Assembly (NCBI GenBank): GCA_937996595.1
Contig: CALKVC010000250.1
Span: 1 to 25,020, forward strand
DNA from: an uncultured Chitinophagaceae bacterium
GTDB taxonomy: Bacteria > Bacteroidota > Bacteroidia > Chitinophagales > Chitinophagaceae
DNA length: 25,020 nucleotides
Reading direction: 5' to 3'
Part shown: positions 8,609-16,358 of the stretch, piece after piece
Position numbering within the stretch: the stretch's first letter is position 1
Layout of the letters: each line of letters opens with the position of its first letter
Made by a program: the position numbers and the translations under genes
The notes under the pieces: model-generated
Databases searched by the model: none
Told to the model about the DNA's origin: nothing
What the model saw: the letters and a program-made list of their open reading frames with translations, nothing else

Positions 8609-9808
8609 ATGAGAGAACGGAATTTTGCCATTTCCCAAAGGGATAGCTATACCCCAACTCGATTCACTTGTTTCCTTTGGTGGTTGTCCGCAGCAGAAAA
8701 AGAATTACTTGCCGATGCGGTTATAGACAGGAACAGGTACCGCATCGTTGGCATGACGGTGCTGGCTACATGGGCATTTGCCAGTTTAGCCTGGACCTAT
8801 TTTTTCTATACTTTCCTGCAATCGGTAACCTATGCTTTGCCGGCCGGGTTTTTTATGGGATTTATTATACTTACTATCGACAGGGCGTTAATTAAAGGCA
8901 TAACCAGCTTTAACAAACGGACAATAGCACCCCTGCTTTTCAGGGGATTGCTGGCCATAACCATTGGAATGTTTATGGCGCAACCGGCTGTATTATTTAT
9001 GTTCAATAAGGAAATACAATTACAGGCTTCGCTGGATAATGATAAAAAGAAAGAAAAAAAACAACAGGAACTGGATTCATTTTTTAAAGAAAGAAATGAT
9101 GCCCTGCGGAATGAAGAAACCCGTTTGCATGAGGAGTTGGCAGTGAAATACAATGCAGTTTCGGATGCAAGAAAAAATTACCTGTCGGAATCAGACGGCA
9201 GTGGTGGTACCGGTAGAATCGGGCTGAAAGATATTGCCATCGCAAAAAGAAATGAATACCAGAAACTGGATGAAGAATATAAATCCTTATCCCAGGCAAA
9301 CCAACCGCGATTGCTTGAAATAAAAACAGCCCTTGAAGATATAAATAAGCGCAAACAGGATGCCTTAGGGGCATTTGAAATGCAATTCAACAACGGTTTT
9401 CTAACACAAATTGAAGCCCTTGCCAATATGGTAAAAAACAATGATGCCCTTCGTTTCAGGTACTACCTGGTTGTTTTTATCCTGCTGCTGATAGAACTTA
9501 TGCCGGTGTTGGCGAAAGCCATGTTACCCACGGGCACATATGCTGAAAAAGCCAGGCTAAAGGAAGAAATGGAAATTGAAATAGCCAATAGCAACAAACA
9601 AAGAGAACAACAACTGAAAGAACTGTATAACCGGCTGGCCTATGAAAACGATGCAGATGCTATTGCCGCATTCTTTTCTACTAACAGGGATTACAGGAAT
9701 GAAAAAATGAAAGCATTCAGTAAAAGCTGGAAGGACGAAAACAACCATACTTTTGATGGTTTGTGGGAAAAGATGAAAAGAGAGATTCTGAGTAAGCAGG
9801 AAAATTGA
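8609..9808 (+). CDS. DUF4407 membrane protein with long cytoplasmic/periplasmic coiled coil
   Basis: 399 residues. Membrane helices are visible at about 46-67, 73-90, 108-132 and 285-306. The segment LTIDRALIKG just after the second helix is characteristic of DUF4407. Between helices three and four (about 135-280) lies a charged, Lys/Glu-rich coiled coil. A second charged helical tail follows from about 310 to 399. The function of the family is unknown; I only recognise the architecture. The start is preceded by AACCATTTAAA without a Shine-Dalgarno. The gene stands upstream of mutS on the same strand, but a 291-bp inverted-repeat element begins 8 bp after its stop codon, so co-transcription is doubtful. 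Confidence 0.85.
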   Translation: MRERNFAISQRDSYTPTRFTCFLWWLSAAEKELLADAVIDRNRYRIVGMTVLATWAFASLAWTYFFYTFLQSVTYALPAGFFMGFIILTIDRALIKGITSFNKRTIAPLLFRGLLAITIGMFMAQPAVLFMFNKEIQLQASLDNDKKKEKKQQELDSFFKERNDALRNEETRLHEELAVKYNAVSDARKNYLSESDGSGGTGRIGLKDIAIAKRNEYQKLDEEYKSLSQANQPRLLEIKTALEDINKRKQDALGAFEMQFNNGFLTQIEALANMVKNNDALRFRYYLVVFILLLIELMPVLAKAMLPTGTYAEKARLKEEMEIEIANSNKQREQQLKELYNRLAYENDADAIAAFFSTNRDYRNEKMKAFSKSWKDENNHTFDGLWEKMKREILSKQEN

Positions 9809-9816
9809 AGAAATGG

Positions 9817-10107
9817 ATTGATTTGGAAATTAATCAATTTGGAGATTTGGAGATGAATTGATTTGGAGATTTGGAGGTGAATTGATTTGGAGATTTGGAG
9901 GTGAATTGATTGAGGGATTTGGAGATTATCTGATTTGGAGATTTGGTGATGAATTGATGAGGGCTTAATAATGGAAATAGATTTTTAACTAAAGAACCTG
10001 TATTAATCAACTCATTTCCAAATCAGATAATCTCCAAATCAATTAATCTCCAAATCAATTAATCTCCAAATTGATTAATCTCCAAATTGATTAATTTCCA
10101 AATCAAT
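9817..10107. repeat. Octamer-phased inverted-repeat element, copy 1
   Basis: The left arm has ten TTTGG motifs at 9822, 9838, 9846, 9862, 9870, 9886, 9894, 9918, 9934 and 9942, every spacing a multiple of 8. It includes two identical 24-bp units (9860-9883 and 9884-9907) made of GATTTGGA twice plus GGTGAATT, and a near copy at 9836-9859. The right arm has six CCAAA motifs from 10018 to 10098, each exactly 16 bp apart. Bases 9817-9847 are perfectly complementary to 10077-10107 (31 bp), and 9916-9939 to 10017-10040 (24 bp). The core (about 9945-10010) is conserved in copy 2. The element fills nearly the whole gap between the DUF4407 gene and mutS. No transposase, ORF or target duplication is visible. 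Confidence 0.92.
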
Positions 10108-10132
10108 AATCACCCCTCCACATAACTTTTGC

Positions 10133-10140
10133 TATTTTTG
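10133..10140 (+). promoter_or_regulatory. Putative mutS -7 box (TATTTTTG)
   Basis: TATTTTTG matches TAnnTTTG and lies 43 bp before the mutS start, 25 bp beyond the right edge of the inverted-repeat element. No clear -33 TTG is seen at the expected distance, so confidence is limited. Confidence 0.4.
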
Positions 10141-10183
10141 CTGCCCACCGGTAATCATAAATTGATACCCGATATTTGTTAGC

Positions 10184-12784
10184 ATGGCAAAAGCAAATGC
10201 AGAAACCCCCTTAATGCAACAACATAAAGCCATCAAGGCCAGGTATCCTGATGCCATATTGCTATTCAGGGTTGGTGATTTCTATGAAACCTTTGGCCAG
10301 GATGCCATAACTACTGCACAGGTACTTGGCATAACGCTAACAAAAAGAAACAATGGGAATGCTGCTTCATCGGAACTTGCCGGATTTCCGCATCATGCAC
10401 TGGATACATACCTGCACAAACTGGTTAAAGCCGGATACCGGGTTGCTATCTGCGATCAATTGGAAGACCCTAAATCGGTGAAGGGGATTGTGAAAAGAGG
10501 TGTTACAGAACTGGTAACGCCCGGCGTGGCCACCAGCGACAAATTACTGGAACACAGCAGCAACAATTTCCTGGCGGCCCTTCATTTTGCTGAAGATAAG
10601 ATTGGCATCGCATTTCTCGACATATCAACGGGCGAATTTTTTATTGCTGAAGGCGACAAGGAATATACCGACAAATTGCTCCAAAGCCTGCAACCCGCCG
10701 AAGTGATATTTCAGCGAAACAAACAAAAAACATTCAGGGAATATTTCGGCAGTACATTTTTCACGTACAGCATAGATGAGTGGATATTTACAGATGCCTA
10801 TGCCACAGAAACCCTGCTTAAACATTTTGGTACGCATAGCCTGAAAGGTTTTGGCGTGGAAGGTATGGCTGCCGGCATTATTGCATCCGGTGCCATCCTG
10901 CATTACCTGAAAGATACCGAGCATCCCAACCTGCAGCATATCACGTCGCTTCAACGCATCAATAAGGACGACCATTTATGGATGGACCGTTTTACCATCC
11001 GTAACCTGGAACTGATCAGCCAGTATGATAATACCCATACGCTCTTCAAAACGATCAATAACACGGTTTCTCCCATGGGCGCCAGGCTGCTGAAACGCTG
11101 GATGCTGATGCCGCTGAATGAAATTCTCCCAATCAATGAACGGCTGCTTGCGGTGGAATACCTCATAAAGGAAACGGATACACGAAATAAACTGGGGCAG
11201 TACATCAAACAGGCAGGCGATGTGGAAAGGCTGGCAGGGAAAGTACCGCTGAAAAAGATAAATCCACGCGAAGTGTTGCAGGTTGCCAGGGGATTGCAGC
11301 AGACAGAACTCATCAAGCAGGTATGCAGCGAATCGGGCAATGATTATCTTAAACGCCTGGGCGATTCACTAAACAGTTGCCGGTACATCCTGGAAAAAAT
11401 AACAAAAGAAATTGCCGAAAACCCGCCCGCTGCTGCCAACAAGGGTGGCCTGATTGCAACCGGCGTACATGCTGAACTGGATGAATTGAGGGATATAGCC
11501 AGCGGCGGAAAAAACTATCTGCTCGAACTGCAGCAGCATGAAGCGGCCAATACCGGCATATCTTCCCTTAAAGTGAGTTTCAATAATGTATTCGGGTATT
11601 ACCTGGAAGTAACCAACCTGCATAAAAACAAAGTACCCGGAACCTGGATCAGAAAACAAACACTTGCCAATGCTGAACGTTACATCACGCCGGAACTGAA
11701 AGTATATGAAGAGAAGATCATCGGCGCTGAAGACAGGATCTTCCATATTGAACAGCAGCTTTTCCAGGAACTTCTAAACGAATTACAGGACTATATTGCA
11801 CCCATGCAGGTAAACGGTCATGTAATGGCCATCCTGGATTGCCTGTGCTGCTTTGCCGGTAATGCCCTGCTGTACCAGTATAAGAAACCTGTCATCCATG
11901 ACGGCGACAACCTGGAACTGAAAGACAGCAGGCACCCGGTGATTGAACGGAACCTGCCAGCCGGTGAAACATATATCAGCAATGATATTTTACTGGATAA
12001 TGCTTCTCAGCAGATTATTATACTAACGGGACCGAATATGAGCGGAAAAAGTGCCATCCTCAGGCAAACAGCATTGATTACCCTGATGGCACATATGGGC
12101 AGTTTTGTTCCCGCATCTGCCGCACTGATACCGCTAACTGATAAGATATTCACCCGCGTGGGCGCTTCAGATAACCTTAGCGGCGGTGAAAGCACCTTCA
12201 TGGTGGAAATGAATGAAACCGCCAGTATCATCAACAATATCACCAGGCGAAGTCTTATTTTGCTGGATGAAATAGGTCGCGGCACTTCTACCTATGACGG
12301 CATTTCCATCGCCTGGAGCATTGCCGAATACCTGCACCAATCACCGCATGCGCCCAAAACCCTGTTTGCCACCCATTACCATGAACTGAACGAACTGGAA
12401 AACAAATTCCCCCGTATCAGGAATTACCATATTACCAATAAGGAAGTTGGCAACAAGGTGATATTTTTAAGAAAGCTGGCTGCGGGTGGAAGTACACATA
12501 GTTTTGGTATACATGTTGCAAGAATGGCAGGTATGCCGCCGGCACTGATAGACAGGGCCAATGAAATTTTAGCGCAACTGGAAAATAGCCGCGACAGTAA
12601 ACCAAGCCCCGGCATGAAAACCATGAATGAAGTATCGATGCCCAGGATGCAATTGAATATTTTTGACGCCCATTCTGCTACCTTTGAAGAAATCAGGGGT
12701 TTGCTGGAAGCAGTAGACATTAACAGGCTTACACCGGTGGAGGCATTATTAAAGCTGCAGGAAATAAAGGCAAGGATAAAATAA
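10184..12784 (+). CDS. mutS: DNA mismatch repair protein MutS
   Basis: 866 residues, full length for MutS1. The N-terminal mismatch-binding motif is present as F33-Y34-E35 in GDFYETF. The ATPase domain has Walker A GPNMSGKS (616-623), Walker B LLDEIGRGTS (D695, E696) and the FATHYHEL segment. The C-terminal tail has the helix-rich dimer region ending LTPVEALLKLQEIKARIK. It recognises mispaired bases and recruits MutL for repair in the cytoplasm. Homologous inverted-repeat elements stand on both sides of the mutS plus T9SS-protein block. The next gene begins 89 bp downstream with no clear terminator between them. Confidence 0.98.
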   Translation: MAKANAETPLMQQHKAIKARYPDAILLFRVGDFYETFGQDAITTAQVLGITLTKRNNGNAASSELAGFPHHALDTYLHKLVKAGYRVAICDQLEDPKSVKGIVKRGVTELVTPGVATSDKLLEHSSNNFLAALHFAEDKIGIAFLDISTGEFFIAEGDKEYTDKLLQSLQPAEVIFQRNKQKTFREYFGSTFFTYSIDEWIFTDAYATETLLKHFGTHSLKGFGVEGMAAGIIASGAILHYLKDTEHPNLQHITSLQRINKDDHLWMDRFTIRNLELISQYDNTHTLFKTINNTVSPMGARLLKRWMLMPLNEILPINERLLAVEYLIKETDTRNKLGQYIKQAGDVERLAGKVPLKKINPREVLQVARGLQQTELIKQVCSESGNDYLKRLGDSLNSCRYILEKITKEIAENPPAAANKGGLIATGVHAELDELRDIASGGKNYLLELQQHEAANTGISSLKVSFNNVFGYYLEVTNLHKNKVPGTWIRKQTLANAERYITPELKVYEEKIIGAEDRIFHIEQQLFQELLNELQDYIAPMQVNGHVMAILDCLCCFAGNALLYQYKKPVIHDGDNLELKDSRHPVIERNLPAGETYISNDILLDNASQQIIILTGPNMSGKSAILRQTALITLMAHMGSFVPASAALIPLTDKIFTRVGASDNLSGGESTFMVEMNETASIINNITRRSLILLDEIGRGTSTYDGISIAWSIAEYLHQSPHAPKTLFATHYHELNELENKFPRIRNYHITNKEVGNKVIFLRKLAAGGSTHSFGIHVARMAGMPPALIDRANEILAQLENSRDSKPSPGMKTMNEVSMPRMQLNIFDAHSATFEEIRGLLEAVDINRLTPVEALLKLQEIKARIK

Positions 12785-12873
12785 TCCAGTAGAGAAAAGT
12801 ACTGTTAAAACTATTCTAACAATTGCAGCGGAAAATGTATTTCAGGCGTCTTTAAAATACCTTTAGCGTACGT

Positions 12874-14874
12874 ATGATGAAATATTTTTTACTCTTTTTG
12901 CTCTGCATTCTTTCCGTTCACAACATATCGGCGCAAACCTGTACAAATTTAGGACAAACGCCGGCGACAGCGTTTCCTGTTTGCGGCACTACTACATTTA
13001 ACCAGGGAAGTGTAGGTATTTGCGGAAACACATCTGTTCCAACACAATGTTCAGGAACCATTTTTACAGATAAAAACCCATACTGGTATAAATTCACCTG
13101 CTTTTCAGGAGGCACATTAGGTTTTGTTATCACCCCCATTGAAATAAGCGATGATTACGACTGGCAATTATTTGATGTTACAGGCAGAAATCCCAATGAC
13201 GTTTATTCAGATGGCTCCTTGTTTGTTGCCTGCAACTGGAGCGGAGATGGCGGTCTTACCGGAGCGTCATCGGCAGGTACTTCACTGGTAAGGTGCGACG
13301 GGCCGGGCGTACCTTTATTCAGTTCCATGCCAACGCTAATAACCGGGCATAATTACCTGCTGCTGGTTAGTCATTTTACCGATTCACAGGTAGGTTATTC
13401 ATTATCATTCGGCGGCGGTACGGCAGATATTACAGATCCGCTCCCATCTCATATTGTTAATGCTTATGCTTCCTGCGATGCTTCCAGGATAACGGTGAAG
13501 CTGAGTAAAAAAATGAAATGTAAAAGCCTGTCACCCAACGGGTCAGATTTTATTTTAAATGCCCCAGGCGTCAGTATTACAGGAGCTTCAGGTAACGGTT
13601 GTGCTACCGGATTTGATATGGATTCTCTGGTGCTTACTTTAAGTTCGCCGCTTACACCCGGTAATTATACACTCAGCATTGTAAAGGGAAATGACGGTAA
13701 TACTTTACTTGACAATTGTGACCGCAGTGTGCCAGAAAATGAATCCCTTCCGTTAGCCATATTACCATTGGCGCCAACACCCATGGATAGCCTGAAAACA
13801 CCCGGATGCAAACCGCAATCACTGGAACTTGTATTCCGTAAACCAATCAGGTGTAATTCAATCGCAGCAGACGGGTCAGATTTTATTATTACAGGATCAT
13901 ACCCGGTAACGGTAACGGGTGCCAGCGGAAATTGCAGCAACGGCCTCACCACAACCATAAACGTACAGCTATCTTCCCCGTTGCAGGTTGCCGGCAATTT
14001 CAATATCCGTTTACGCACAGGTTCAGACGGCAACACATTGCTTGATGACTGTACCCAGGAAACACCTGCAGGATCAAGCCTTGCATTTACCATAAAAGAT
14101 ACTGTAAACGCAGATTTCACTTATAGCATCCTCTATGGCTGCCAGCGCAATACCGTGCAATACCTGCACAACGGGCTCAATGGCATTACATCATGGAACT
14201 GGAATTTCGACAACATCCGCAGCAGCAACCTTCAGAGCCCAACGATCAGCTATAGCAGTTTTGAACAGAAAACAACAACACTCATTGTATCAAACGGTGT
14301 TTGTGCCGACACATCGGTTCAGACAATCTTCTTCGATAATTTCCTGGACATTGCATTTGAAGCCACACAGCTCGTATGCCCCGGTGACCTGGTAACCATC
14401 GGCAATACCACAAAAGGCAATATAGTTAGCTGGTCATGGGATTTTGGAAACGGGATTACCAGCATTGTAAAAGACCCCGCTCCACAAACATATGAAATAG
14501 CTGCATCAAACTATACAGCAAGGATCAGGCTAATTGCAACCAATAATTACGGATGCAAAGACAGCGCTTACCAGTACGTAAAAGTGATCAACAACTGCTA
14601 TATTGCTGTTCCATCTGCTTTTACGCCTAACGGTGACGGGTTAAACGATTACCTGTATCCATTAAACGCATACAAAGCCGCAGACTTAAGTTTCAGTGTT
14701 TTCAACCGTTTTGGTCAACGGGTATTTTTTACCCGCGACTGGACCAATAAATGGGATGGTTCATTCAAAGGCCAGGGAGCCGATCCGGGCACTTATGTGT
14801 GGGTGCTCAGTTACCTGCATACCGATACCAACAAACGGGTAGAACAAAAGGGTACCACTGTTTTATTACGCTAA
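12874..14874 (+). CDS. Secreted Ig-like/PKD repeat protein with T9SS type B sorting domain
   Basis: 666 residues. Signal peptide 1-20 (ends NISAQ). Residues about 22-180 form a Cys-containing beta domain. Two homologous Ig-like (SbsA-type) domains follow at about 188-298 and 301-408, each with a GSDFI strand, a TGASGN turn and the GNTLLD(N/D)C tail. Two PKD-like domains occupy about 410-485 (SWNWNFDN) and 490-573 (SWSWDFGNG). The C-terminus (about 580-666) is the gliding-associated CHU_C domain, starting SAFTPNGDGLNDYL and ending KGTTVLLR, which directs export by the type IX secretion system and surface attachment. It probably acts as a cell-surface adhesin or structural protein; no catalytic domain is visible. 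TACCTTTA at 12858-12865 is a one-mismatch candidate -7 box. Confidence 0.93.
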   Translation: MMKYFLLFLLCILSVHNISAQTCTNLGQTPATAFPVCGTTTFNQGSVGICGNTSVPTQCSGTIFTDKNPYWYKFTCFSGGTLGFVITPIEISDDYDWQLFDVTGRNPNDVYSDGSLFVACNWSGDGGLTGASSAGTSLVRCDGPGVPLFSSMPTLITGHNYLLLVSHFTDSQVGYSLSFGGGTADITDPLPSHIVNAYASCDASRITVKLSKKMKCKSLSPNGSDFILNAPGVSITGASGNGCATGFDMDSLVLTLSSPLTPGNYTLSIVKGNDGNTLLDNCDRSVPENESLPLAILPLAPTPMDSLKTPGCKPQSLELVFRKPIRCNSIAADGSDFIITGSYPVTVTGASGNCSNGLTTTINVQLSSPLQVAGNFNIRLRTGSDGNTLLDDCTQETPAGSSLAFTIKDTVNADFTYSILYGCQRNTVQYLHNGLNGITSWNWNFDNIRSSNLQSPTISYSSFEQKTTTLIVSNGVCADTSVQTIFFDNFLDIAFEATQLVCPGDLVTIGNTTKGNIVSWSWDFGNGITSIVKDPAPQTYEIAASNYTARIRLIATNNYGCKDSAYQYVKVINNCYIAVPSAFTPNGDGLNDYLYPLNAYKAADLSFSVFNRFGQRVFFTRDWTNKWDGSFKGQGADPGTYVWVLSYLHTDTNKRVEQKGTTVLLR

Positions 14875-14878
14875 TGTT

Positions 14879-15106
14879 TGATTTGGAGATGAATTGATTT
14901 GGAGATTTGGAAATGAATTGATGAGGAGATTTGGAGATGATCTGATTTGGAGATTTGGTAATGAATTGATGAGGGCTTAATTTGAATAATGGAAAAAGAA
15001 TACAACTAATGAACCTGTTTTAATCAATCCATTTCCAAATCAGATCATCTCCAAATCAATTCATCTCCAAATCAGATCATCTCCAAATCAGATAATCCCC
15101 AAATCA
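14879..15106. repeat. Octamer-phased inverted-repeat element, copy 2
   Basis: Same architecture and orientation as the copy at 9817-10107. The left arm has TTTGG at 14882, 14898, 14906, 14930, 14946 and 14954 (spacings 16, 8, 24, 16, 8). This equals the last five spacings of copy 1, so copy 1 carries two extra 24-bp units. The right arm has CCAAA at 15035, 15051, 15067, 15083 and 15099, all 16 bp apart. Bases 14879-14905 are perfectly complementary to 15048-15074 and 14928-14951 to 15034-15057. Bases 14961-14981 of the core are identical to 9949-9969. The element begins 4 bp after the T9SS protein stop codon and ends 2 bp before the kynA -7 box. Confidence 0.92.
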
Positions 15107-15108
15107 TT

Positions 15109-15116
15109 TACTTTTG
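15109..15116 (+). promoter_or_regulatory. Putative kynA -7 box (TACTTTTG)
   Basis: TACTTTTG matches TAnnTTTG and sits 16 bp before the kynA start, implying a leader of about 13 bases. The position where a -33 element would lie falls inside the last unit of the inverted-repeat element; no clear TTG is seen there. Confidence 0.55.
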
Positions 15117-15132
15117 TACCAAAACCATCCTA

Positions 15133-16182
15133 ATGGAACATAAACCTGTGTATTACGGCGAATACCTTCAACTGGATAAAATTATTGAAGCACAACATCC
15201 GGTAAGCTTTGAAAATGGGAAAGAACCGGCTCACGATGAAATGCTGTTCATCATCATTCACCAGGCTTATGAACTTTGGTTCAAACAGGTGTTGTTTGAA
15301 GTGAATTCCGTAATTGACATCATGGATAAACCATCCATCAGCGACAACTCATCCGACCTGCAAACCGTTGTTCATCGCATGCACCGGGTTGTAACCATTT
15401 TAAAAGTGCTGGTACAGCAGATTGACATCCTGGAAACCATGACACCTATGGACTTTCTCGATTTCAGGAATATGCTCAGGCCGGCTTCCGGATTCCAAAG
15501 CTGGCAGTTCAAGATACTGGAAGCCAAACTGGGGCTTAAATTTGAAAAAAGACATGGCCAGGAATATTATATCTCCCAGTTAAAACAAAGGGAGATTGAT
15601 ATCATAAAAAATGCAGAAAACGGGCCATCTGTCATTCAACTGATCAATGGCTGGCTCGAACGTATGCCTTTCTTTGATGAATCAGTTTACTGGAAAAACT
15701 ACACATCTGCAACCGGCAAGCCCGGCATCCACCCTTTCTGGGCAGATTATGAGCAAACCTATACCAACAGCCTTTCAGAAGCTGAAAAGAACAATACTGA
15801 ATTCTTTAAAAATATTTTCTTTGATGCCGGCAGCAACCCCGACAGGTCATTATCTGCGGCCGCTTGCCGCTCCGCACTGTTCATCATGCTTTACCGCGGC
15901 TATCCCATGCTCGAACTGCCCTTCCAGTTACTGGATACATTGCATGAATTAGACAACCAGTTGGGCAACTGGCGCTACAGGCATATCAATATGGTACGCC
16001 GCATGATCGGCACCCGTATTGGCACTGGCGGAAGTACCGGTGCCGGTTACCTGCAAGGCGCCATGGAGAAACATTATATATTCAGGGAAGTATCGCAATT
16101 GAACAGTTTCCTTATAGACAGGAGAAAATTACCTGTATTACCGAAAGAGTTGACAGATAAACTGGGGTATCAACTATTTTAA
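15133..16182 (+). CDS. kynA: Tryptophan 2,3-dioxygenase
   Basis: 349 residues. It has the substrate-pocket motif HQAYELWFKQ with H43, the haem-axial histidine H284 in YRHINMVRRMIGTRIG, and the GTGGSTGAGYL loop (298-306) that contacts the substrate amino acid. The enzyme opens the indole ring of tryptophan to N-formylkynurenine, the first step of the kynurenine route to degradation or NAD synthesis, in the cytoplasm as a tetramer. It is somewhat longer than some bacterial relatives of about 300 residues, mainly through the middle region (about 185-240). No other kynurenine-pathway gene lies in this window. It begins just after repeat element copy 2 and converges on the cysteine desulfurase gene. 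Confidence 0.97.
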   Translation: MEHKPVYYGEYLQLDKIIEAQHPVSFENGKEPAHDEMLFIIIHQAYELWFKQVLFEVNSVIDIMDKPSISDNSSDLQTVVHRMHRVVTILKVLVQQIDILETMTPMDFLDFRNMLRPASGFQSWQFKILEAKLGLKFEKRHGQEYYISQLKQREIDIIKNAENGPSVIQLINGWLERMPFFDESVYWKNYTSATGKPGIHPFWADYEQTYTNSLSEAEKNNTEFFKNIFFDAGSNPDRSLSAAACRSALFIMLYRGYPMLELPFQLLDTLHELDNQLGNWRYRHINMVRRMIGTRIGTGGSTGAGYLQGAMEKHYIFREVSQLNSFLIDRRKLPVLPKELTDKLGYQLF

Positions 16183-16358
16183 CCGCAGTGAACCAGAGAA
16201 AATGAGTTCACGCAGAGATGTAATTATATTCCAATTTTATTTACTACCAAAGAAAAAAAATATCTCTTTGTATCATTGCTTCTTTGCGCTTTTGCGTGAA
16301 ATATCAACTTGTTGCTTCTTTGCCTCTTTGCTTCTTTGCGCCTTTGCGTGAAATAACC
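16183..16358. repeat. Octamer-phased TTTGCG repeat region between convergent genes
   Basis: Two nearly identical 26-bp stretches (16278-16303 and 16330-16355, one mismatch) contain CTTCTTTGCGC and TTTGCGTGAAAT. TTTG/TTGC motifs fall at 16267, 16275, 16283, 16291 and again at 16311, 16319, 16327, 16335, 16343, each series in 8-bp steps. A partial opposite-strand copy (GTTCACGCAGAG, 16206-16217) lies on the left. The region fills the whole gap between the kynA and cysteine desulfurase stop codons. Repeats of this CGCAAAG type are, to my knowledge, common in Bacteroidota and cyanobacterial intergenic DNA. Confidence 0.82.

Noticed and set aside
9084..9374. Minus-strand ORF inside the DUF4407 gene
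   Set aside because: It overlaps a well-supported coding region, has no recognisable domain, and looks like a frame shadow.
9817..10107. CRISPR array
   Set aside because: Repeats are 8-24 bp, contiguous and arranged as inverted arms, with no unique spacers of constant length and no cas genes.
12787..12804. Intrinsic terminator after mutS
   Set aside because: CAGTA/TACTG gives only a 5-bp stem with an 8-base loop and no T-tract follows.
9809..15132. Composite transposon or MITE pair carrying mutS
   Set aside because: No transposase, no target-site duplication at either element, and the enclosed genes look native in codon use and function; only a repeat family can be supported.
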